In this document: positions 1 to 9,659 of the stretch, one piece after another
How positions within the stretch are numbered: position 1 is the first letter of the stretch
Layout: each line of letters opens with the position of its first letter
Translations under genes and position numbers: made by a program
Notes under the pieces: model-generated
The model's database searches: none
What the model saw: the letters and a program-made list of their open reading frames with translations, nothing else
What the model was told of the DNA's origin: nothing
NCBI RefSeq assembly: GCF_011067135.1
Contig: NZ_JAAMOW010000008.1
Coordinates: forward strand, 124,001 to 188,000
Source of the DNA: Solimonas terrae
Lineage (GTDB): Bacteria; Pseudomonadota; Gammaproteobacteria; Nevskiales; Nevskiaceae
Direction of reading: 5' to 3'
DNA length: 64,000 nt

Positions 1-146
1 TTCATCAAGGGTTGCTGGAGCAGGGCGTGATCGTGCGGCCGCTGGCGTCCTACGAGCTGCCGCAGTTCCTGCGCGTCACGGTCGGCACCCAGGCCGAGAA
101 CGATCGCTTCCTCGAAGCCTTGACCGTGGTGCTGAAAGCATCGTGA
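1..146 (+). CDS. hisC: Histidinol-phosphate aminotransferase-type enzyme, C-terminal end (partial)
   Basis: Only the last 47 codons are present; the reading frame enters at base 3 and stops with TGA at 144-146. The tail reads GVIVRPL...LRVTVGTQAEND.FL.AL, which is typical of HisC-like class I/II aminotransferases: the RPL and the R in LRVTVG belong to the substrate-phosphate/carboxylate region. The stop overlaps the tyrA start by four bases (GTGA), so the two are translationally coupled. In Pseudomonas a second hisC copy lies between pheA and tyrA and serves aromatic amino-acid transamination; the same role is inferred here from position. The PLP lysine lies outside the window. Confidence 0.85.
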   Translation, partial: HQGLLEQGVIVRPLASYELPQFLRVTVGTQAENDRFLEALTVVLKAS

Positions 147-1012
147 GGGTGCGCCGCCTCGCGATCGTCGGCCTCGGCCTGATCGGCGGCTCGTTCGCGC
201 GTGCGCTGCGCGCGGCCGGCGAGGTGCAGCACGTTGCCGGCTTCGATCCGGACCCGGCGCAAGGCGAGCTGGCCCTGCGTCTGGGAGTCGTCGATCAGGT
301 TTTCGACCGCGCCGAAGCTGCGGTTCGGGATGCCGATGTCGTGCTGCTGGCGGTGCCGGTTCTGCATACCGCCGAGGCCTTGCGCAGCTGTGTCGGCGGG
401 CTCAAGGACGGCGCGATCGTCAGCGATGTCGGCAGCACCAAGCAGTCGGTGCTGCGCGACGTGTCGAGCATCTGCGGCGGTCTGCCCTCGTGGTTCGTGG
501 CGGCCCATCCGATCGCGGGGACCGAGAAGAGCGGCGTTGCCAACAGCTTTGCCGAGCTGTTCCGCAGGCATCGCGTCATCGTCACGCCGCATGCCGGGCA
601 AGATCCTGCCGCGCGCGCCCTGGTAACGACGCTCTGGCAGGCGGTCGGTGCGCGGGTCGTCGAGATGGACGCCGCCGAGCACGATGCGATCTTCGCCGCG
701 ACCTCGCACCTGCCGCATGTGCTGGCCTACAGCTTTGTCGACATGCTCGACCGGCTCGAACACAGTACCGACATCTTTCCGAATGCCGGCGGCGGCTTTC
801 GCGATTTCACGCGTATCGCCTCGAGTTCACCGCAGATGTGGCACGACATCGTGCGCGCCAATGCCGACGCGGTCGGCAGCCTGCTGGACCGTCAGATCGA
901 CGAATTGCAGCAGATTCGTCAGATGATGCGTGAATCGCGCTGGGACGAGATGAAAGCCCTCTTCGAGCGCGCCCGCACTGCACGCGAACGCTATCTGACG
1001 CAAATCGAATGA
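143..1012 (+). CDS. tyrA: Prephenate (cyclohexadienyl/arogenate) dehydrogenase
   Basis: This enzyme oxidatively decarboxylates prephenate or arogenate in tyrosine synthesis, in the cytoplasm. The 289-aa protein starts with a Rossmann fold (GLGLIGG from residue 10). It carries the family motifs VSDVGSTK (93-100), [10 protein letters not shown] (122-131) and SHLPHV around 188-193, then a helical dimerisation domain with [12 protein letters not shown]. It has no chorismate mutase domain, so it is the monofunctional type. The GTG start at 143 is chosen because the nucleotide-binding strand begins immediately after it and because GTG overlaps the hisC stop. It also overlaps aroA by 4 bases (ATGA). 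Specificity for NAD/NADP and prephenate/arogenate cannot be read from sequence. Confidence 0.93.
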   Translation: MRVRRLAIVGLGLIGGSFARALRAAGEVQHVAGFDPDPAQGELALRLGVVDQVFDRAEAAVRDADVVLLAVPVLHTAEALRSCVGGLKDGAIVSDVGSTKQSVLRDVSSICGGLPSWFVAAHPIAGTEKSGVANSFAELFRRHRVIVTPHAGQDPAARALVTTLWQAVGARVVEMDAAEHDAIFAATSHLPHVLAYSFVDMLDRLEHSTDIFPNAGGGFRDFTRIASSSPQMWHDIVRANADAVGSLLDRQIDELQQIRQMMRESRWDEMKALFERARTARERYLTQIE

Positions 1013-2340
1013 CCATGAGCGCGATGCCGCCGTTCCTCGATCTGGCGCCGATTCGTGCGGCGCGTGGCGAGCTGCGCCTGCCAGGCTCGAAGAGCGTGTC
1101 GATTCGCGCATTGATGCTCGCGGCGCTGGCCGACGGCGAGACGCAATTGAGCGGCCTGCTCGATTCCGATGACACGCGCGTCATGCGCGAGGCGCTGAAG
1201 GCTTGCGGCGTGGTCATCGAGGAGCAGGGTGCTGGTGCCTGGCGCGTTCGGGGCGGGCTGCAGTTTCCGAAGCGCGAGGCCGAGCTCTTCGTCGGCAATT
1301 CCGGGTTGTCGATCCGCACCCTGGTGGCGGTGCTCGCGTTCATGGGCGGCCACTACCGGCTGTCCGGCGTGCCGCGCATGCATCAGCGACCGATCGGCGA
1401 TCTGGTCGACGCGTTGCGGCCGCTCGGTGCGCAGATTCACTATCTGCAGCAGGACGGCTACCCGCCGCTGGCGATCGAACCCGCACAAGGGCGCGCCGAC
1501 GCGCCCGTGCGCGTGCGCGGCGATGCGTCGAGCCAGTTTCTGACCGGCATCCTGCAGTCCGCGCCGCTGCTGGCGCGCGAGCGCCATCTGGTCATCGAGG
1601 TCGATGGCGAGCTGATCTCCAAACCGTACATCGATCTGAGCGTCGCGCTGATGCAGCGCTTCGGCGTCACCGTGCAGCGCGATGTCGGCGCGTCCGGGGC
1701 GCCGCGCTTCACGGTGCCGGCCGGTGCGCGTTATCGCGCGCCCGGCGCGTTCGCGGTCGAGGGCGATGCGTCGTCGGCCTCGTATTTCCTGGCGCTCGGC
1801 GCGCTGGCCGGTGGTCCGGTGCGCGTGTTCGGCATGGGCCGCAGCAGCCTGCAGGGCGATGTGCGCTTCGCCGAGGTGATGGCGGCGATGGGTGCGCAGC
1901 TGGAGCAGGGCGACGACTGGACCGAGGTCCGTTCGCCCGGGCTGGCGAACGGCTTCCGGCCGAAGGCGATCGACGCCGACTTCAATCACATTCCCGATGC
2001 GGCGATGACCGTCGCAGTCGTCGCGCTGTTCGCCGATGGCCCCAGCGTGTTGCGCAACATCGGCAGCTGGCGGGTCAAGGAAACTGATCGCATCGCGGCG
2101 ATGGCTGCGGAGTTGACCAAGCTCGGCGCGGTCGTCGACACCGGGCCCGACTTTCTGCGCATCGAGCCGCCGGCGAGCCTGCGCAGCGCCGCGATCGATA
2201 CCTACGACGACCACCGCATGGCGATGAGTTTCTCGCTGGCCGCCTGCGGCGGGATGCCGCTGCGTATCAACGAGCCGGCTTGCGTTGCCAAGACCTTCCC
2301 CGATTACTTCGCGCAGCTGGCTGCGCTGACGGAGGCCTGA
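1009..2340 (+). CDS. aroA: 3-phosphoshikimate 1-carboxyvinyltransferase (EPSP synthase)
   Basis: It joins PEP and shikimate-3-phosphate in the sixth step of the shikimate pathway. At 443 aa it is of usual length. Visible motifs are LPGSKS (24-29), [31 protein letters not shown] with the catalytic Asp, KETDR (357-361) and DDHRM (400-404). The PEP-site loop reads [10 protein letters not shown] (96-105), where E. coli has GNAGTAMRPL. The Thr97/Pro101 pair known from glyphosate work is therefore Leu100/Thr104 here. The ATG at 1009 overlaps the tyrA stop; a second in-frame ATG at 1015 is possible. It is part of the hisC-tyrA-aroA-cmk run, overlapping cmk by one base. Confidence 0.95.
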   Translation: MTMSAMPPFLDLAPIRAARGELRLPGSKSVSIRALMLAALADGETQLSGLLDSDDTRVMREALKACGVVIEEQGAGAWRVRGGLQFPKREAELFVGNSGLSIRTLVAVLAFMGGHYRLSGVPRMHQRPIGDLVDALRPLGAQIHYLQQDGYPPLAIEPAQGRADAPVRVRGDASSQFLTGILQSAPLLARERHLVIEVDGELISKPYIDLSVALMQRFGVTVQRDVGASGAPRFTVPAGARYRAPGAFAVEGDASSASYFLALGALAGGPVRVFGMGRSSLQGDVRFAEVMAAMGAQLEQGDDWTEVRSPGLANGFRPKAIDADFNHIPDAAMTVAVVALFADGPSVLRNIGSWRVKETDRIAAMAAELTKLGAVVDTGPDFLRIEPPASLRSAAIDTYDDHRMAMSFSLAACGGMPLRINEPACVAKTFPDYFAQLAALTEA

Positions 2341-3050
2341 TGTCGACGGCGAACACAGGCACGACACCCGCGGGCCTGCCGCCGGTCATCGCGGTCGATG
2401 GCCCGAGCGGCGTCGGCAAGGGGCTGGTCACGCGCTGGCTGGCCGAGCGGCTGGGCTTTCACCGTCTCGACAGCGGCGCCCTGTATCGCATCCTGGCGCT
2501 GGCCGGACACCGACGCGACATCGATCTGCACCGGGGTGAGCAGCTCGCCGCGCTGGCCGCAAGGCTCAGCATCCGTTTCGTCGGAACGACCGAGGACGAT
2601 GAAGCCATCCTCGTCGACGGCGAAGACTGGACGCATGATGTGCGCAAGGAGTCGACCGGCGCACTGGCGTCGCTGATCGCGACGCAGCCGCCGGTGCGCG
2701 CGGCGCTGCTGCAGCAGCAGCGTGATTTTCGTGAAGCGCCGGGCCTGATCGCCGACGGGCGCGACATGGGCACGATCGTGTTTCCGGATGCGCGTCTGAA
2801 GATCTTCATGGACGCGAGCGCCGACGAGCGTGCGCAGCGTCGGCACAAGCAGTTGAGCGCAAAGGGGATTGAGGCTAGAATCGCGACCCTTCGCGAGGAG
2901 ATACGCGCCCGAGACGAGCGCGACCGCAATCGCCCCATCGCCCCCTTGAAGCCGGCAGATGGTGCGCAAGTCGTTGATACGACTGGACTTCCACCGGCAG
3001 CTGTGCTGGAAAAAATCGAAGCCTTGTTGCAGCGGTCCCGGTTCGTCTAA
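2340..3050 (+). CDS. cmk: Cytidylate kinase
   Basis: It phosphorylates CMP and dCMP to the diphosphates. The 236-aa protein has the P-loop GPSGVGKG (21-28), then LDSGALYR, and [13 protein letters not shown], the CMP-binding signature of bacterial Cmk. The ATG overlaps the last base of the aroA stop (TGATG), and a GGAG ribosome-binding site lies inside the end of aroA at about 2331. It precedes rpsA, as in E. coli and Pseudomonas. Its 3' part contains a good promoter (2853-2881) for the downstream ribosomal gene. Confidence 0.95.
   Translation: MSTANTGTTPAGLPPVIAVDGPSGVGKGLVTRWLAERLGFHRLDSGALYRILALAGHRRDIDLHRGEQLAALAARLSIRFVGTTEDDEAILVDGEDWTHDVRKESTGALASLIATQPPVRAALLQQQRDFREAPGLIADGRDMGTIVFPDARLKIFMDASADERAQRRHKQLSAKGIEARIATLREEIRARDERDRNRPIAPLKPADGAQVVDTTGLPPAAVLEKIEALLQRSRFV
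2853..2881 (+). promoter_or_regulatory. Promoter inside cmk for rpsA
   Basis: TTGAGC (2853-2858) and TAGAAT (2876-2881) are separated by exactly 17 bases, giving a sigma-70-type promoter. It would start transcription near 2888 and leave a leader of about 320 nt before rpsA. E. coli rpsA is also transcribed from promoters within or near cmk, so the location is expected. The start point itself is inferred. Confidence 0.65.
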
Positions 3051-3205
3051 GCCCGTATTCCGTCCGTTTCGGCGCGAGACAGAACATTGGTTACGAGCTT
3101 TCCAGGCTCGGACTTGTGGCCGGCAAGCATGGATGCGAGCCGTTTTTTACCAACCAGGACCCCAAGCAAGAGGCGTGGGGAAATCCATCAATTAACGAGT
3201 ACCGA

Positions 3206-4879
3206 ATGAGCGAAAGTTTCGCTGAGTTGTTTGAAGCCAGCCTGAAAGGCGGCCAGTCCATGCAGTCCGGCACGATCGTCAATGCACGCGTGCTGGCGGT
3301 CAAGCCCGATGTCGTCATCGTCGACGCGGGTCTGAAGTCCGAAGGCGTGATTCCCCTTGCCGAGTTCGCCGTCGACGGCGAAATCACGGTGGCGGTCGGC
3401 GACGAAGTCGAAGTCGCGCTGGAGACCGTCGAAGACGGTTTCGGCGAGACCAAGTTCTCGAAGGAAAAGGCCGAGCGCATCAAGACCTGGGAGCGCCTCG
3501 CGAAGGCGTTCGAGGGCAAGGAAACCGTCATCGGCATCATCACCGGCAAGGTCAAGGGCGGTTTCACCGTCGACATCGGCACGGTCCGCGCGTTCCTTCC
3601 GGGCTCGCTGGTTGATGTCCGTCCGGTCCGCGATACCTCGTACCTCGAAGGCAAGCCGCTCGAGTTCAAGGTCATCAAGCTCGACAAGCTGCGCAACAAC
3701 GTCGTCGTCTCGCGTCGCGAAGTGCTCGAAGCCGAGTACAGCGCCGAGCGTGACACCCTGCTCGCCAACCTCCAGGAAGGCGTGGTGCTCAAGGGCGTCG
3801 TCAAGAACCTGGTCGAGTACGGCGCGTTCGTCGACCTCGGCGGCATCGACGGCCTGCTGCACATCACCGACATGACCTGGAAGCGCGTCAAGGATCCGGC
3901 CGAAGTCGTGCAGGTCGGCGCCGAGATCGAAGTCAAGGTCCTCAAGTACGACCGCGAGCGTCGCCGCGTGTCGCTCGGCCTCAAGCAGCTGGGCGCCGAT
4001 CCGTGGAGCGACATCGAACGTCGTTACCCGGAACGCACCCGCCTGTTCGGCAAGGTCACCAACATCACCGACTACGGTTCGTTCGTCGAGATCGAGCCGG
4101 GCGTCGAAGGCCTGGTCCACGTCTCGGAAATGGACTGGACGAACAAGAACGTCAATCCGGCCAAGGTCGTGCAGGTCGGCGACGAAGTCGAAGTGATGAT
4201 CCTCGACATCGACGGCGAACGCCGCCGTATCTCGCTGGGCATGAAGCAGTGCCGCGCCAATCCGTGGGAAGAGTTCGCGCAGAACCACCAGAAGGGCGAC
4301 AAGGTGCATGGCGCGATCAAGTCGATCACCGATTTCGGCATCTTCATCGGCCTCGACGGCGGCATCGACGGTCTCGTCCATCTGTCCGATCTGGACTGGA
4401 ACGAGCCGGGCGAACTGGCCGTGCGTCGCTACCAGAAGGGTCAGGAGCTCGACGCCGTGGTGCTGGCGATCGACGGTGCCCGCGAGCGCATCTCGCTGGG
4501 CGTCAAGCAGGTCAATCAGGACCCGATGTCCGAGTTCCTCGCGACCAACACCAAGGGCGAGCTCGTCAAGGGCACCGCCAAGTCGGTCGACGCGCGTGGT
4601 GCGGTCATCGATCTCGGCAACGGCATCGAGGGCTACATCAAGGCTTCCGATCTGTCGCGTGACCGCGTCGAAGATGCGACCAAGGTGCTGAAGGAAGGCG
4701 ACGAGCTGGAATCGCGCTTCATCGGCGTCGATCGCAAGAATCGTACGGTCATCCTGTCGGTGCGCGAGAAGGAAATCCAGGAAGAGCAGGAAGCGGTGGC
4801 GGAATACAGCCGCAATGCGTCGACGGGCAAGACCAGCCTCGGCGACCTACTGAAGGAACAGATTGGCGGCAACAATTAA
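3206..4879 (+). CDS. rpsA: 30S ribosomal protein S1
   Basis: S1 binds mRNA on the 30S subunit and is needed to initiate on structured or weakly SD-bearing messages. The 557 residues match the E. coli length exactly. Six S1 (OB-fold) repeats run from about residue 22 to 520. Repeats three to six carry the RNA-binding pattern (G.V.....YG.FV.....GL.H.S..). The ATG at 3206 is chosen because it opens with the conserved [10 protein letters not shown]. No good Shine-Dalgarno precedes it (GAGTACCG), as for autoregulated rpsA genes in enterobacteria. Further upstream in-frame starts would add an unconserved tail. A strong terminator follows 41 bp after the stop. Confidence 0.97.
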   Translation: MSESFAELFEASLKGGQSMQSGTIVNARVLAVKPDVVIVDAGLKSEGVIPLAEFAVDGEITVAVGDEVEVALETVEDGFGETKFSKEKAERIKTWERLAKAFEGKETVIGIITGKVKGGFTVDIGTVRAFLPGSLVDVRPVRDTSYLEGKPLEFKVIKLDKLRNNVVVSRREVLEAEYSAERDTLLANLQEGVVLKGVVKNLVEYGAFVDLGGIDGLLHITDMTWKRVKDPAEVVQVGAEIEVKVLKYDRERRRVSLGLKQLGADPWSDIERRYPERTRLFGKVTNITDYGSFVEIEPGVEGLVHVSEMDWTNKNVNPAKVVQVGDEVEVMILDIDGERRRISLGMKQCRANPWEEFAQNHQKGDKVHGAIKSITDFGIFIGLDGGIDGLVHLSDLDWNEPGELAVRRYQKGQELDAVVLAIDGARERISLGVKQVNQDPMSEFLATNTKGELVKGTAKSVDARGAVIDLGNGIEGYIKASDLSRDRVEDATKVLKEGDELESRFIGVDRKNRTVILSVREKEIQEEQEAVAEYSRNASTGKTSLGDLLKEQIGGNN

Positions 4880-4920
4880 GTTTCAAGCCTATCTGCCCGG
4901 AATATCTGGGAAAAACTCGA

Positions 4921-4949
4921 GGGCCACGCTTGCGTGGCCCTTTTTTTTT
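4921..4949 (+). terminator. Rho-independent terminator after rpsA
   Basis: A perfect 8-bp stem GGGCCACG/CGTGGCCC with a CTTG tetraloop is followed by nine T. It closes the hisC-tyrA-aroA-cmk-rpsA transcription unit, so ihfB needs its own promoter in 4950-4991. Confidence 0.93.
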
Positions 4950-4991
4950 CTCTATTGTTAGCGCGCCAAAACGCTTATCGATCCGGGACTT

Positions 4992-5333
4992 ATGACCAAG
5001 TCTGAACTTATCGAGCTGCTCGCTGCCAAGCAGACACATCTGATGCACAAGGATGTGGAGCTTGCCGTGAAGCTGGTTCTGGACCAGATCAGCAATGCCC
5101 TGGCGCGCGACGAGCGTGTCGAGATTCGCGGCTTCGGCAGCTTTGCCTTGCATCACCGTCCGGCGCGCGTGGGCCGCAATCCGAAGACCGGCGAGCCGGT
5201 GCAGATTCCGCCGAAGCGGGTGCCGCACTTCAAGCCGGGCAAGGAAATGCGCGAGCGCGTCAACGCGATCGCAGCCGAAGAAGCGGCAGCAGCAGCGCAG
5301 CTCGGCATGGCTGGCGCGGTCGGCGTGAGCTGA
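4992..5333 (+). CDS. ihfB: Integration host factor subunit beta
   Basis: This is one subunit of the IHF heterodimer, which bends DNA by about 160 degrees and acts in transcription, replication and recombination. The 113-aa protein starts MTKSELIE. It has GFGSF at about 46-50, and the beta-arm has RNPKTGE and the intercalating proline in the [13 protein letters not shown] segment. The C-terminus is roughly 19 residues longer than the E. coli protein and is Ala-rich. It sits between rpsA and lapA, as in Pseudomonas and enterobacteria. Confidence 0.95.
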   Translation: MTKSELIELLAAKQTHLMHKDVELAVKLVLDQISNALARDERVEIRGFGSFALHHRPARVGRNPKTGEPVQIPPKRVPHFKPGKEMRERVNAIAAEEAAAAAQLGMAGAVGVS

Positions 5334-5337
5334 AGCC

Positions 5338-5640
5338 ATGACCCGGCTCGTCGTGCTGGTCGTGCTGCTGGTGATCCTCGCATTCGGCGCGTCGGTCGGT
5401 TACTTCAACGCGCAGCCAGTGATCTTCAACTACCTGTTCGGCACGGCCGAATTTCCGCTGATCGCGGTGCTGATCGCCGCGTTCTCGATCGGCATCGTGC
5501 TGACCATTGCTGCGGTGTCGAGCCGTCTGTTCAGCATGCGCCTGGAGCTCGGTCGCCTGCGCAAGCAGCTGCGCGAGGCGGAAGGCGAATTGCGGACTCT
5601 GCGCAACCTGCCGGTCGGCACCACCAGCGAAACGCGCTGA
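5338..5640 (+). CDS. lapA: LapA-type inner-membrane protein (DUF1049)
   Basis: A 100-aa protein has two hydrophobic helices (about 3-22 and 40-63) followed by a charged coiled-coil tail (SMRLELGRLRKQLREAEGELRTL). This is the LapA/YciS architecture. In E. coli LapA works with LapB in controlling LpxC turnover and LPS amount. It starts 4 bp after ihfB and abuts lapB directly (TGA then ATG), so it is co-transcribed. Assignment rests on topology and conserved position. Confidence 0.88.
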   Translation: MTRLVVLVVLLVILAFGASVGYFNAQPVIFNYLFGTAEFPLIAVLIAAFSIGIVLTIAAVSSRLFSMRLELGRLRKQLREAEGELRTLRNLPVGTTSETR

Positions 5641-6825
5641 ATGCTCGATTCCCTGTTCACCTGGCTGCTGCTGCCGCTGGGGTTGGTGCTGGGCTGGGTT
5701 CTCGGACAGCGTTCGCAGCAGGCCGTTTCCGGCACCGAAGCGACGATCCCACCCGAACAGCTCGGCGGTCTGCTGACGCAGCTGGCGTCGGACGATCCCG
5801 ATCAGGCGATCGCGGCACTGACCCGGGTTGCCGAAATCGACCACTCGACCGTCGAGCTGCACCTGACACTGGGCAACCTGTTCCGCAAGCGTGGCGAGAT
5901 CGACCGTGCCCTGCGTATACACGAAGCCCTGCTCGCGCGGCCCGGCTTGAGCGAAGCCATCCAGGCCCAGGTGCGTCGCGAATTCGCCTACGACTATCTG
6001 CGCGCCGGCGTCATGGATCATGCCGAGGAGCAGTTCGAGAAACTGGCTGCCGGCGGCCACTATGTCGGTGAAGCGCTCGACCAGATCCGCATCATCTACG
6101 AGCAGGGCCGCGACTGGCCGCACGCGATTGCGGCGGCGCGCCGGCTCGAAGGCGCGCAGGGCGAATCGCGACGCGCGCTGATTGCGCAGTACGAATGCGA
6201 GATGGCCGACGAAGCCAGGCGCGCGAAGAACGACGGCGAGGCCCTGCAGCATGTGCGGCGCGCGCTGGCCGAAGACAGCGATTGCGTGCGTGCGTACCTG
6301 CATCTCGGCAACCTGCTGGAGGCGCGTGGCGAATTTCCGGCTGCCGCGCAGGCCTATCTGCGCGCGTTCCAGCTCGACGCCCGCTTCCTGCCCGACGTCA
6401 TCGAGCCGCTGTATCGCTGCTCGCAGAAGACCAACAGCGGCGAGGGCTTTCTGCAGTTCCTCAGCGATGCCAAGGAAATCTCGTCGAGCAGCCTGCCGTA
6501 TGTTGCCGAAGCGCGCCTGCTGGCCGATGAGGGTCTGGATCCGCTGGACCGGCTTGCCCAGGGACTGGAGGTACGGCCGAGCCGCGCCGTGCTTGCGCAG
6601 TTTCTCGAAGTGCTGGAGAAGCAGCCGGGCGTGATTGCCGCCGGCCTCGACAAGCCGGCGGCAAGCCTGCGTCTGGCCTTGCGGCGCTTGATGGAAAGCT
6701 CGCCGAAGTATCAGTGCAACAACTGCGGCTTTTCGCCGCGTCAGCAGTTCTGGCAGTGTCCGAGCTGCAAACGCTGGGGCTCGATTACGCCGATCGACGA
6801 AGCGATGCGCTTGCCGGGCGCCTGA
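5641..6825 (+). CDS. lapB: LPS assembly regulator LapB (TPR/rubredoxin-like protein)
   Basis: The 394-aa protein has one N-terminal membrane helix (about 3-20) that leaves the bulk in the cytoplasm. It is followed by a series of TPR helices (for example HLTLGNLFRKRGEIDRALRIH and AYLHLGNLLEARGEFPAAA). The C-terminal rubredoxin-like knuckle has Cys 359, 362, 373 and 376 (CNNC...CPSC). This is the LapB/YciM layout. In E. coli it presents LpxC to FtsH and so sets lipid A output. All four metal cysteines are present, so a functional protein is expected. It is the last gene of the ihfB-lapA-lapB run. Confidence 0.94.
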   Translation: MLDSLFTWLLLPLGLVLGWVLGQRSQQAVSGTEATIPPEQLGGLLTQLASDDPDQAIAALTRVAEIDHSTVELHLTLGNLFRKRGEIDRALRIHEALLARPGLSEAIQAQVRREFAYDYLRAGVMDHAEEQFEKLAAGGHYVGEALDQIRIIYEQGRDWPHAIAAARRLEGAQGESRRALIAQYECEMADEARRAKNDGEALQHVRRALAEDSDCVRAYLHLGNLLEARGEFPAAAQAYLRAFQLDARFLPDVIEPLYRCSQKTNSGEGFLQFLSDAKEISSSSLPYVAEARLLADEGLDPLDRLAQGLEVRPSRAVLAQFLEVLEKQPGVIAAGLDKPAASLRLALRRLMESSPKYQCNNCGFSPRQQFWQCPSCKRWGSITPIDEAMRLPGA

Positions 6826-7110
6826 GCCACCGCGCTCGTACGCACGCTGCGCAGCCAGCCGTGCTTCGGTCGTGCTCACGCTTGCACGCGGGCGGCGATC
6901 GCAAGGCTCGCTCACCGATGATGTACGCCGCGCTTCTGTGTGGCTTGATCCGGACTGGCATTGAGTCGGTCCGGCCGCGGGGCCAAGCAGTGCTCCGTCT
7001 TCGCGCGACTGGCCTTCGCTCGCGACGCCCTGGCGCGCGACGGCGGCCTGATGTCTTCTTGCGCTGCTAGACTGCGGACATAAATAGAAACGTCGGCGGA
7101 GGAGAAACGC
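6826..7110 (+). other. Intergenic region before the extended SDR
   Basis: These 285 bp contain no convincing gene. Near the end, TAGACT (7068-7073) could be a -10, without a clear -35, and a GGCGGAGGAG Shine-Dalgarno lies at 7095-7104. No terminator with a T-run was seen after lapB. Confidence 0.5.
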
Positions 7111-8100
7111 TTGGCGAAAACGGCATTCGTCACCGGATCGACGGGCTTTGTCGGCCTGAACCTGATCGAGCATCTGCACGAGCAAGGGTGGCGGATCATC
7201 GCCCTGCATCGGGCGAGTTCGGACGTTGCACCGCTTGCCCGGTTTGCGAATCTCGAACGTGTGTTCGGCGATGTCACCGACCAGCGCACGCTGCGCGGCA
7301 TCATCCCGCGCGAGGTCGACTGCGTGTTCCACGTCGCCGGCAACACCAGCATGTGGAACCGCATTCACGTCGAGCAGATCAAGGTCAATGTACGCGGCAC
7401 GCGCAATATCGTGCGTGCCGCGCTGGATGCGCGCGTCAAGCGCTTCGTGCACACGTCGAGCATCGTTGCGTACGGCATCCACGGCGGTACCATCACCGAG
7501 GACACGCCCACCCGCGCCAGCGTCGAAGGGATCAACTACGTGCGCAGCAAGGCGCTGGCCGAACGTGAAGTGCGCAAGGGCATCAGCGCCGGTCTGCCGG
7601 CCGTCATCATCAATCCGTCGAACATCATCGGCCCTTATGACACCTCGAGCTGGGCGCGCCTGTTTCGGCTCGTGCGTCAGGGGCGGCTGCCGGCCATGCC
7701 ACCCGGCGGCGGCAGTTTCTGCCATGCGCACGAAGTGGCGCGTGCGCATGTCGCTGCGGCCGAGCGCGGCCGTATCGGCGCCAACTACCTGCTCGGCGGC
7801 GCGCAGGCCAGCTATCTGGGGCTGGTCCAGGAAATTGCGCGCCTGATCGGCGTGCGCCGCCGGTCGGTGGTCGTCCATCCACGGTTTCTTCGCACTTACG
7901 CGACGATCGAGGAATGGGCGGCGCCGCTGTTCGGGCGCGAACCGGACATCACGCGGGATGCGGTCGCGCTGCTCGCCCAGAACCTGTATTGCAGCAGCCA
8001 GTGCGCGCAGGACGAGCTCGGCTATCGACCACAGACGCTGGAAAAGATGATCTGCGACTGTCGCGACTGGCTCTACGAAGCCGGATTGCTCGCGCGCTGA
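7111..8100 (+). CDS. NAD(P)-dependent epimerase/dehydratase-type oxidoreductase (extended SDR)
   Basis: The 329-aa protein has the extended-SDR nucleotide motif TGSTGFVG (residues 9-16), HVAGNTS, a catalytic Ser in HTSSIVAYG, and the YxxxK pair in NYVRSKALAE, then NPSNIIGPYD. It resembles the dihydroflavonol-4-reductase/HpnA/OleD branch, which reduces or epimerises substituted carbonyl compounds. The true substrate cannot be told. The start is TTG at 7111, placed 6-10 bp after a strong GGAGGAG and immediately before the Rossmann strand; no ATG is available at that point. It is a single-gene unit converging on bepA. Confidence 0.85.
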   Translation: MAKTAFVTGSTGFVGLNLIEHLHEQGWRIIALHRASSDVAPLARFANLERVFGDVTDQRTLRGIIPREVDCVFHVAGNTSMWNRIHVEQIKVNVRGTRNIVRAALDARVKRFVHTSSIVAYGIHGGTITEDTPTRASVEGINYVRSKALAEREVRKGISAGLPAVIINPSNIIGPYDTSSWARLFRLVRQGRLPAMPPGGGSFCHAHEVARAHVAAAERGRIGANYLLGGAQASYLGLVQEIARLIGVRRRSVVVHPRFLRTYATIEEWAAPLFGREPDITRDAVALLAQNLYCSSQCAQDELGYRPQTLEKMICDCRDWLYEAGLLAR

Positions 8101-8109
8101 GCGGTCTTC

Positions 8110-9585
8110 TCAGGAGCGCGAGCGGTAATTGTCCGGCAGCGCGCTGCGCACTTCGGTGCGCTTGGCGACCAGGCGTGAACGTTCCTGCGGTGTCAGGTCC
8201 GGCAGGCGCAGGCCGGCGTCAATCTGCGCCAGCGCGCTGCCCGGATCGCCGCGCAGCATCAGGTAGGTGCCCATCTGGTAGGCCGACTCGGCGAGGTTGC
8301 CGCTCTCGCGGGCAGCCTGCGCGAGCAGTTTGTAGGTGACCATTTGCGTGCCCTGTGCCTGCTCGTGCGACAGCAGGTATTGCCGGGCGGCGCCGGCCTG
8401 TCCGGCATCCATCAGGGCCTCGGCATAGGCCAGCATGGCCGGCGCATAGCGCGGATACAGCTGCAGTACCTGTGCATAGACCTGCAGCGCGGCATCGTGC
8501 TTGCCGTTCTGCGCGAGCAGGTCGGCGTGCAGCAGCTGGATATTGGCCTGTTTCGGGTAGCGGTCGACCAGTGGCGCCAGCGTCTGCATCGCCGCGATCA
8601 CCTGGCTCTGCATCAACTGGGCGTAGGCCAGGCCGTAGATGTTGTCGAGTCCATCGTGACCGGCCGTGATCTCGCGCGAGAAATAGTCGAGGGCCTCGCC
8701 CGGCTGTTCGCTGGACAGCACCCGGGCGCGGGCGCGCATCAGACCGAACTCGATCGAGTCCTTGTGGTGGATCGGGCCAAGCTCGGCGGCGCGCGCGCTG
8801 GCCTCGGCCATGCGGTTGGTGCTGAGCGGATGGGTCAGCAGGATCTCCGGGATGCCGTTGCCGTAGAGGCGTGCCTCCTGCTGCAGCTTGCCGAAGAAGC
8901 TGGCCATGCCGTTCGGATCGAAGCCGGCGGCTGCCATGGTCTCGATGCCGATGCGATCCGCCTCCTGTTCGTGCGCGCGCGTATAGCTGATCTGGCGCTG
9001 ATAGTTCACGCTCTGGCCGACGGCGAGGGCGCCCAGCACCATGTCCGGGTTCGACGAGCCGGCGATGATCGCGGCGATCACGGCGAGCCAGGTCGCGATC
9101 GTGCTGACCTTGGTGTCTTCGGCCGCACGCGCGATGTGGCGCTGCGTGACGTGTGCCATTTCGTGGCCGAGCACGCCGGCGAGTTCGCTTTCATTGTCGG
9201 CCGCGAGCAGGGTGCCGGCGTTGACGCCGATATAGCCGCCGGGCAGCGCGAAGGCATTGATGCGCGGGTCCTGGACCACGAACAGGGTCAGCGGCGGCGG
9301 CTGGGTGGCGCTGGCGCCGGCCAGCTGGAAGCCGATCGCGTTGACGTAGTCGGTCAGTTCCGGATCGTCGATCGTGTAGTTCTCCGCGTACAGCTGCGCC
9401 ACGACCTCCTTGCCGAGCTCCTTTTCCTGCGCCGGCGACAGGGTGTTGTCCGCCGGTTCGCCGATCTGCGGCAGATCGAGCGCCGCCGTCGTTGCGGCGG
9501 CTGCCGTGCCGCTGGCGATCACCAGCACGGCAGCCGCGAGCGCCGTCAGGAGGCGCGCAAATCGCAAGGACAGGAAAGCTTTCAT
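8110..9585 (-). CDS. bepA: Periplasmic M48 metalloprotease/chaperone BepA-like, with TPR domain
   Basis: In E. coli BepA promotes LptD maturation and degrades stalled outer-membrane proteins. This 491-aa protein has a signal peptide (about 1-31, ending TAAAA), an M48 domain with HEMAH at 141-145 and the downstream ligand motif HEQEAD around 205-210, and a C-terminal TPR region from about 310. All zinc ligands expected of an active protease are present. It is the third gene of a minus-strand run with psd and the SCO gene, separated from psd by 74 bp. A periplasmic location is inferred from the signal peptide. Confidence 0.9.
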   Translation of the reverse strand: MKAFLSLRFARLLTALAAAVLVIASGTAAAATTAALDLPQIGEPADNTLSPAQEKELGKEVVAQLYAENYTIDDPELTDYVNAIGFQLAGASATQPPPLTLFVVQDPRINAFALPGGYIGVNAGTLLAADNESELAGVLGHEMAHVTQRHIARAAEDTKVSTIATWLAVIAAIIAGSSNPDMVLGALAVGQSVNYQRQISYTRAHEQEADRIGIETMAAAGFDPNGMASFFGKLQQEARLYGNGIPEILLTHPLSTNRMAEASARAAELGPIHHKDSIEFGLMRARARVLSSEQPGEALDYFSREITAGHDGLDNIYGLAYAQLMQSQVIAAMQTLAPLVDRYPKQANIQLLHADLLAQNGKHDAALQVYAQVLQLYPRYAPAMLAYAEALMDAGQAGAARQYLLSHEQAQGTQMVTYKLLAQAARESGNLAESAYQMGTYLMLRGDPGSALAQIDAGLRLPDLTPQERSRLVAKRTEVRSALPDNYRSRS

Positions 9586-9659
9586 TCGCGGGAGGGGGAG
9601 ATCGGTCGATGGAGCAGCTTAGATCGTCGCGGTGTCGCGGAAGTTCGTTGCAAGTCGGT

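Noticed and set aside
5260-7878. A very long open frame (872 codons) antisense to lapA-lapB and the SDR
   Set aside because: It is a high-GC shadow: rich in Arg/Gln/His without motifs and fully opposite genes with clear family signatures.
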